Below, piece after piece: positions 63,801-64,000 of a stretch of DNA of 64,000 nucleotides; the stretch's first letter is position 1, and the number at the start of each line of letters is the position of its first letter. This DNA comes from Aplectana chamaeleonis (lineage: Eukaryota > Nematoda > Chromadorea > Rhabditida > Cosmocercidae). Location of the stretch: positions 992,001-1,056,000 of the forward strand of contig JAPDOI010000065.1 in assembly GCA_029168955.1 (NCBI GenBank). Direction: 5' to 3'. A program made the position numbers and the translations under genes. The notes beneath the pieces were generated by a model that saw only the letters and a program-made list of their open reading frames with translations, had not been told where the DNA came from and did no database searches.

Positions 63801-64000
63801 TGAAGGCTGTACTTTTTCGATGGAAGGGACAAGGAAAGTGACTAACAAGTTTGTTACTTACTGTTTAACATTAACTACTTTCACTTATTACTGCTTATCA
63901 TATCAAGTGATATTATCAGTTGGTAGATCAAATCGCTAAAACACGATGTAGGTTGTAATTTTCGATGGGAAGGGACAAGGAAAGTGACTAACAAGTGTAT
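60826..64000 (+). repeat. 145-bp satellite array, continues beyond the window
   Basis: About 21 units of 145 bp (successive TGACTAACAAG phases at 61106, 61251, 61396 and 61541). Each contains TTACTTACTGTTTAACATTA, ACTACTTCACTTATTACTGC, TTATCATATCAAGTGATATT, ATCAGTTGGTAGATC and TGTACTTTTCGATGGGAAGG. The core ATATCA-AG-TGATAT is a palindrome. Early units show a three-unit higher-order pattern. Units near 61620, 61830 and 63260 carry small duplications or deletions. No coding capacity. Confidence 0.95.

Noticed and set aside
60826..64000. Possible CRISPR or integron-like array
   Set aside because: Units are contiguous 145-bp satellite monomers with no spacers.

Overview
The window looks like a repeat-packed stretch of a nematode genome, most likely a strongylid (hookworm-type) worm. 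Three observations support this. A nematode-specific chemoreceptor of the srsx GPCR family can be rebuilt from seven short exons. Its small introns (55-101 nt) carry nematode-style splice sites. RTE-type non-LTR retrotransposons and dozens of short inverted-repeat transposons fill the rest. Protein genes cover only a few per cent of the window, and most short open frames are chance or repeat-derived.

Layout. 1-9.8 kb: almost gene-free, with several TTAA-flanked inverted-repeat elements and two unknown open frames. 9.8-15.7 kb: a 2.4-kb hAT-type element with a perfect 8-bp target duplication, followed by clustered short elements. 16.9-17.5 kb: an unrecognised three-exon gene candidate. 18-24.8 kb: long-TIR elements, including a 2.3-kb element with GC-rich subterminal repeats. 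24.8-25.7 kb: the 3' part of an IST1 (ESCRT-III regulator) homologue with three frame breaks. 27.3-29.5 kb: a second hAT-type element containing a possible small membrane-protein gene. 32.7-38.7 kb: the srsx receptor, minus strand, with transposons in its large introns. 35.4-36.7 and 39.2-42.3 kb: RTE retrotransposon bodies, each split by a TTAA element. 43.3-45.9 kb: a 21-bp minisatellite interrupted by two TTAA elements. 46.6-47.2 kb: a TTCGAACGAA-rich array. 49.2-55.1 kb: a young minus-strand LTR retrotransposon with gag and protease but no reverse transcriptase; its 3' LTR is split by a TA-flanked composite DNA transposon. 55.5-59.5 kb: nested short elements and a possible tRNA-derived sequence. 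60.8-64.0 kb: a 145-bp satellite that runs off the right edge.

The genes do not form an operon or pathway. What links the region is layered transposition. Intact empty sites (the second LTR at 54.7 kb, the paralogous repeat at 55.7 kb) and matching target duplications allow relative ordering of insertions. The dominant mobile family (about 19 copies or fragments, termini close to AGGCA, TTAA flanks) appears non-autonomous; no transposase for it, or for any other DNA element here, was recognised.
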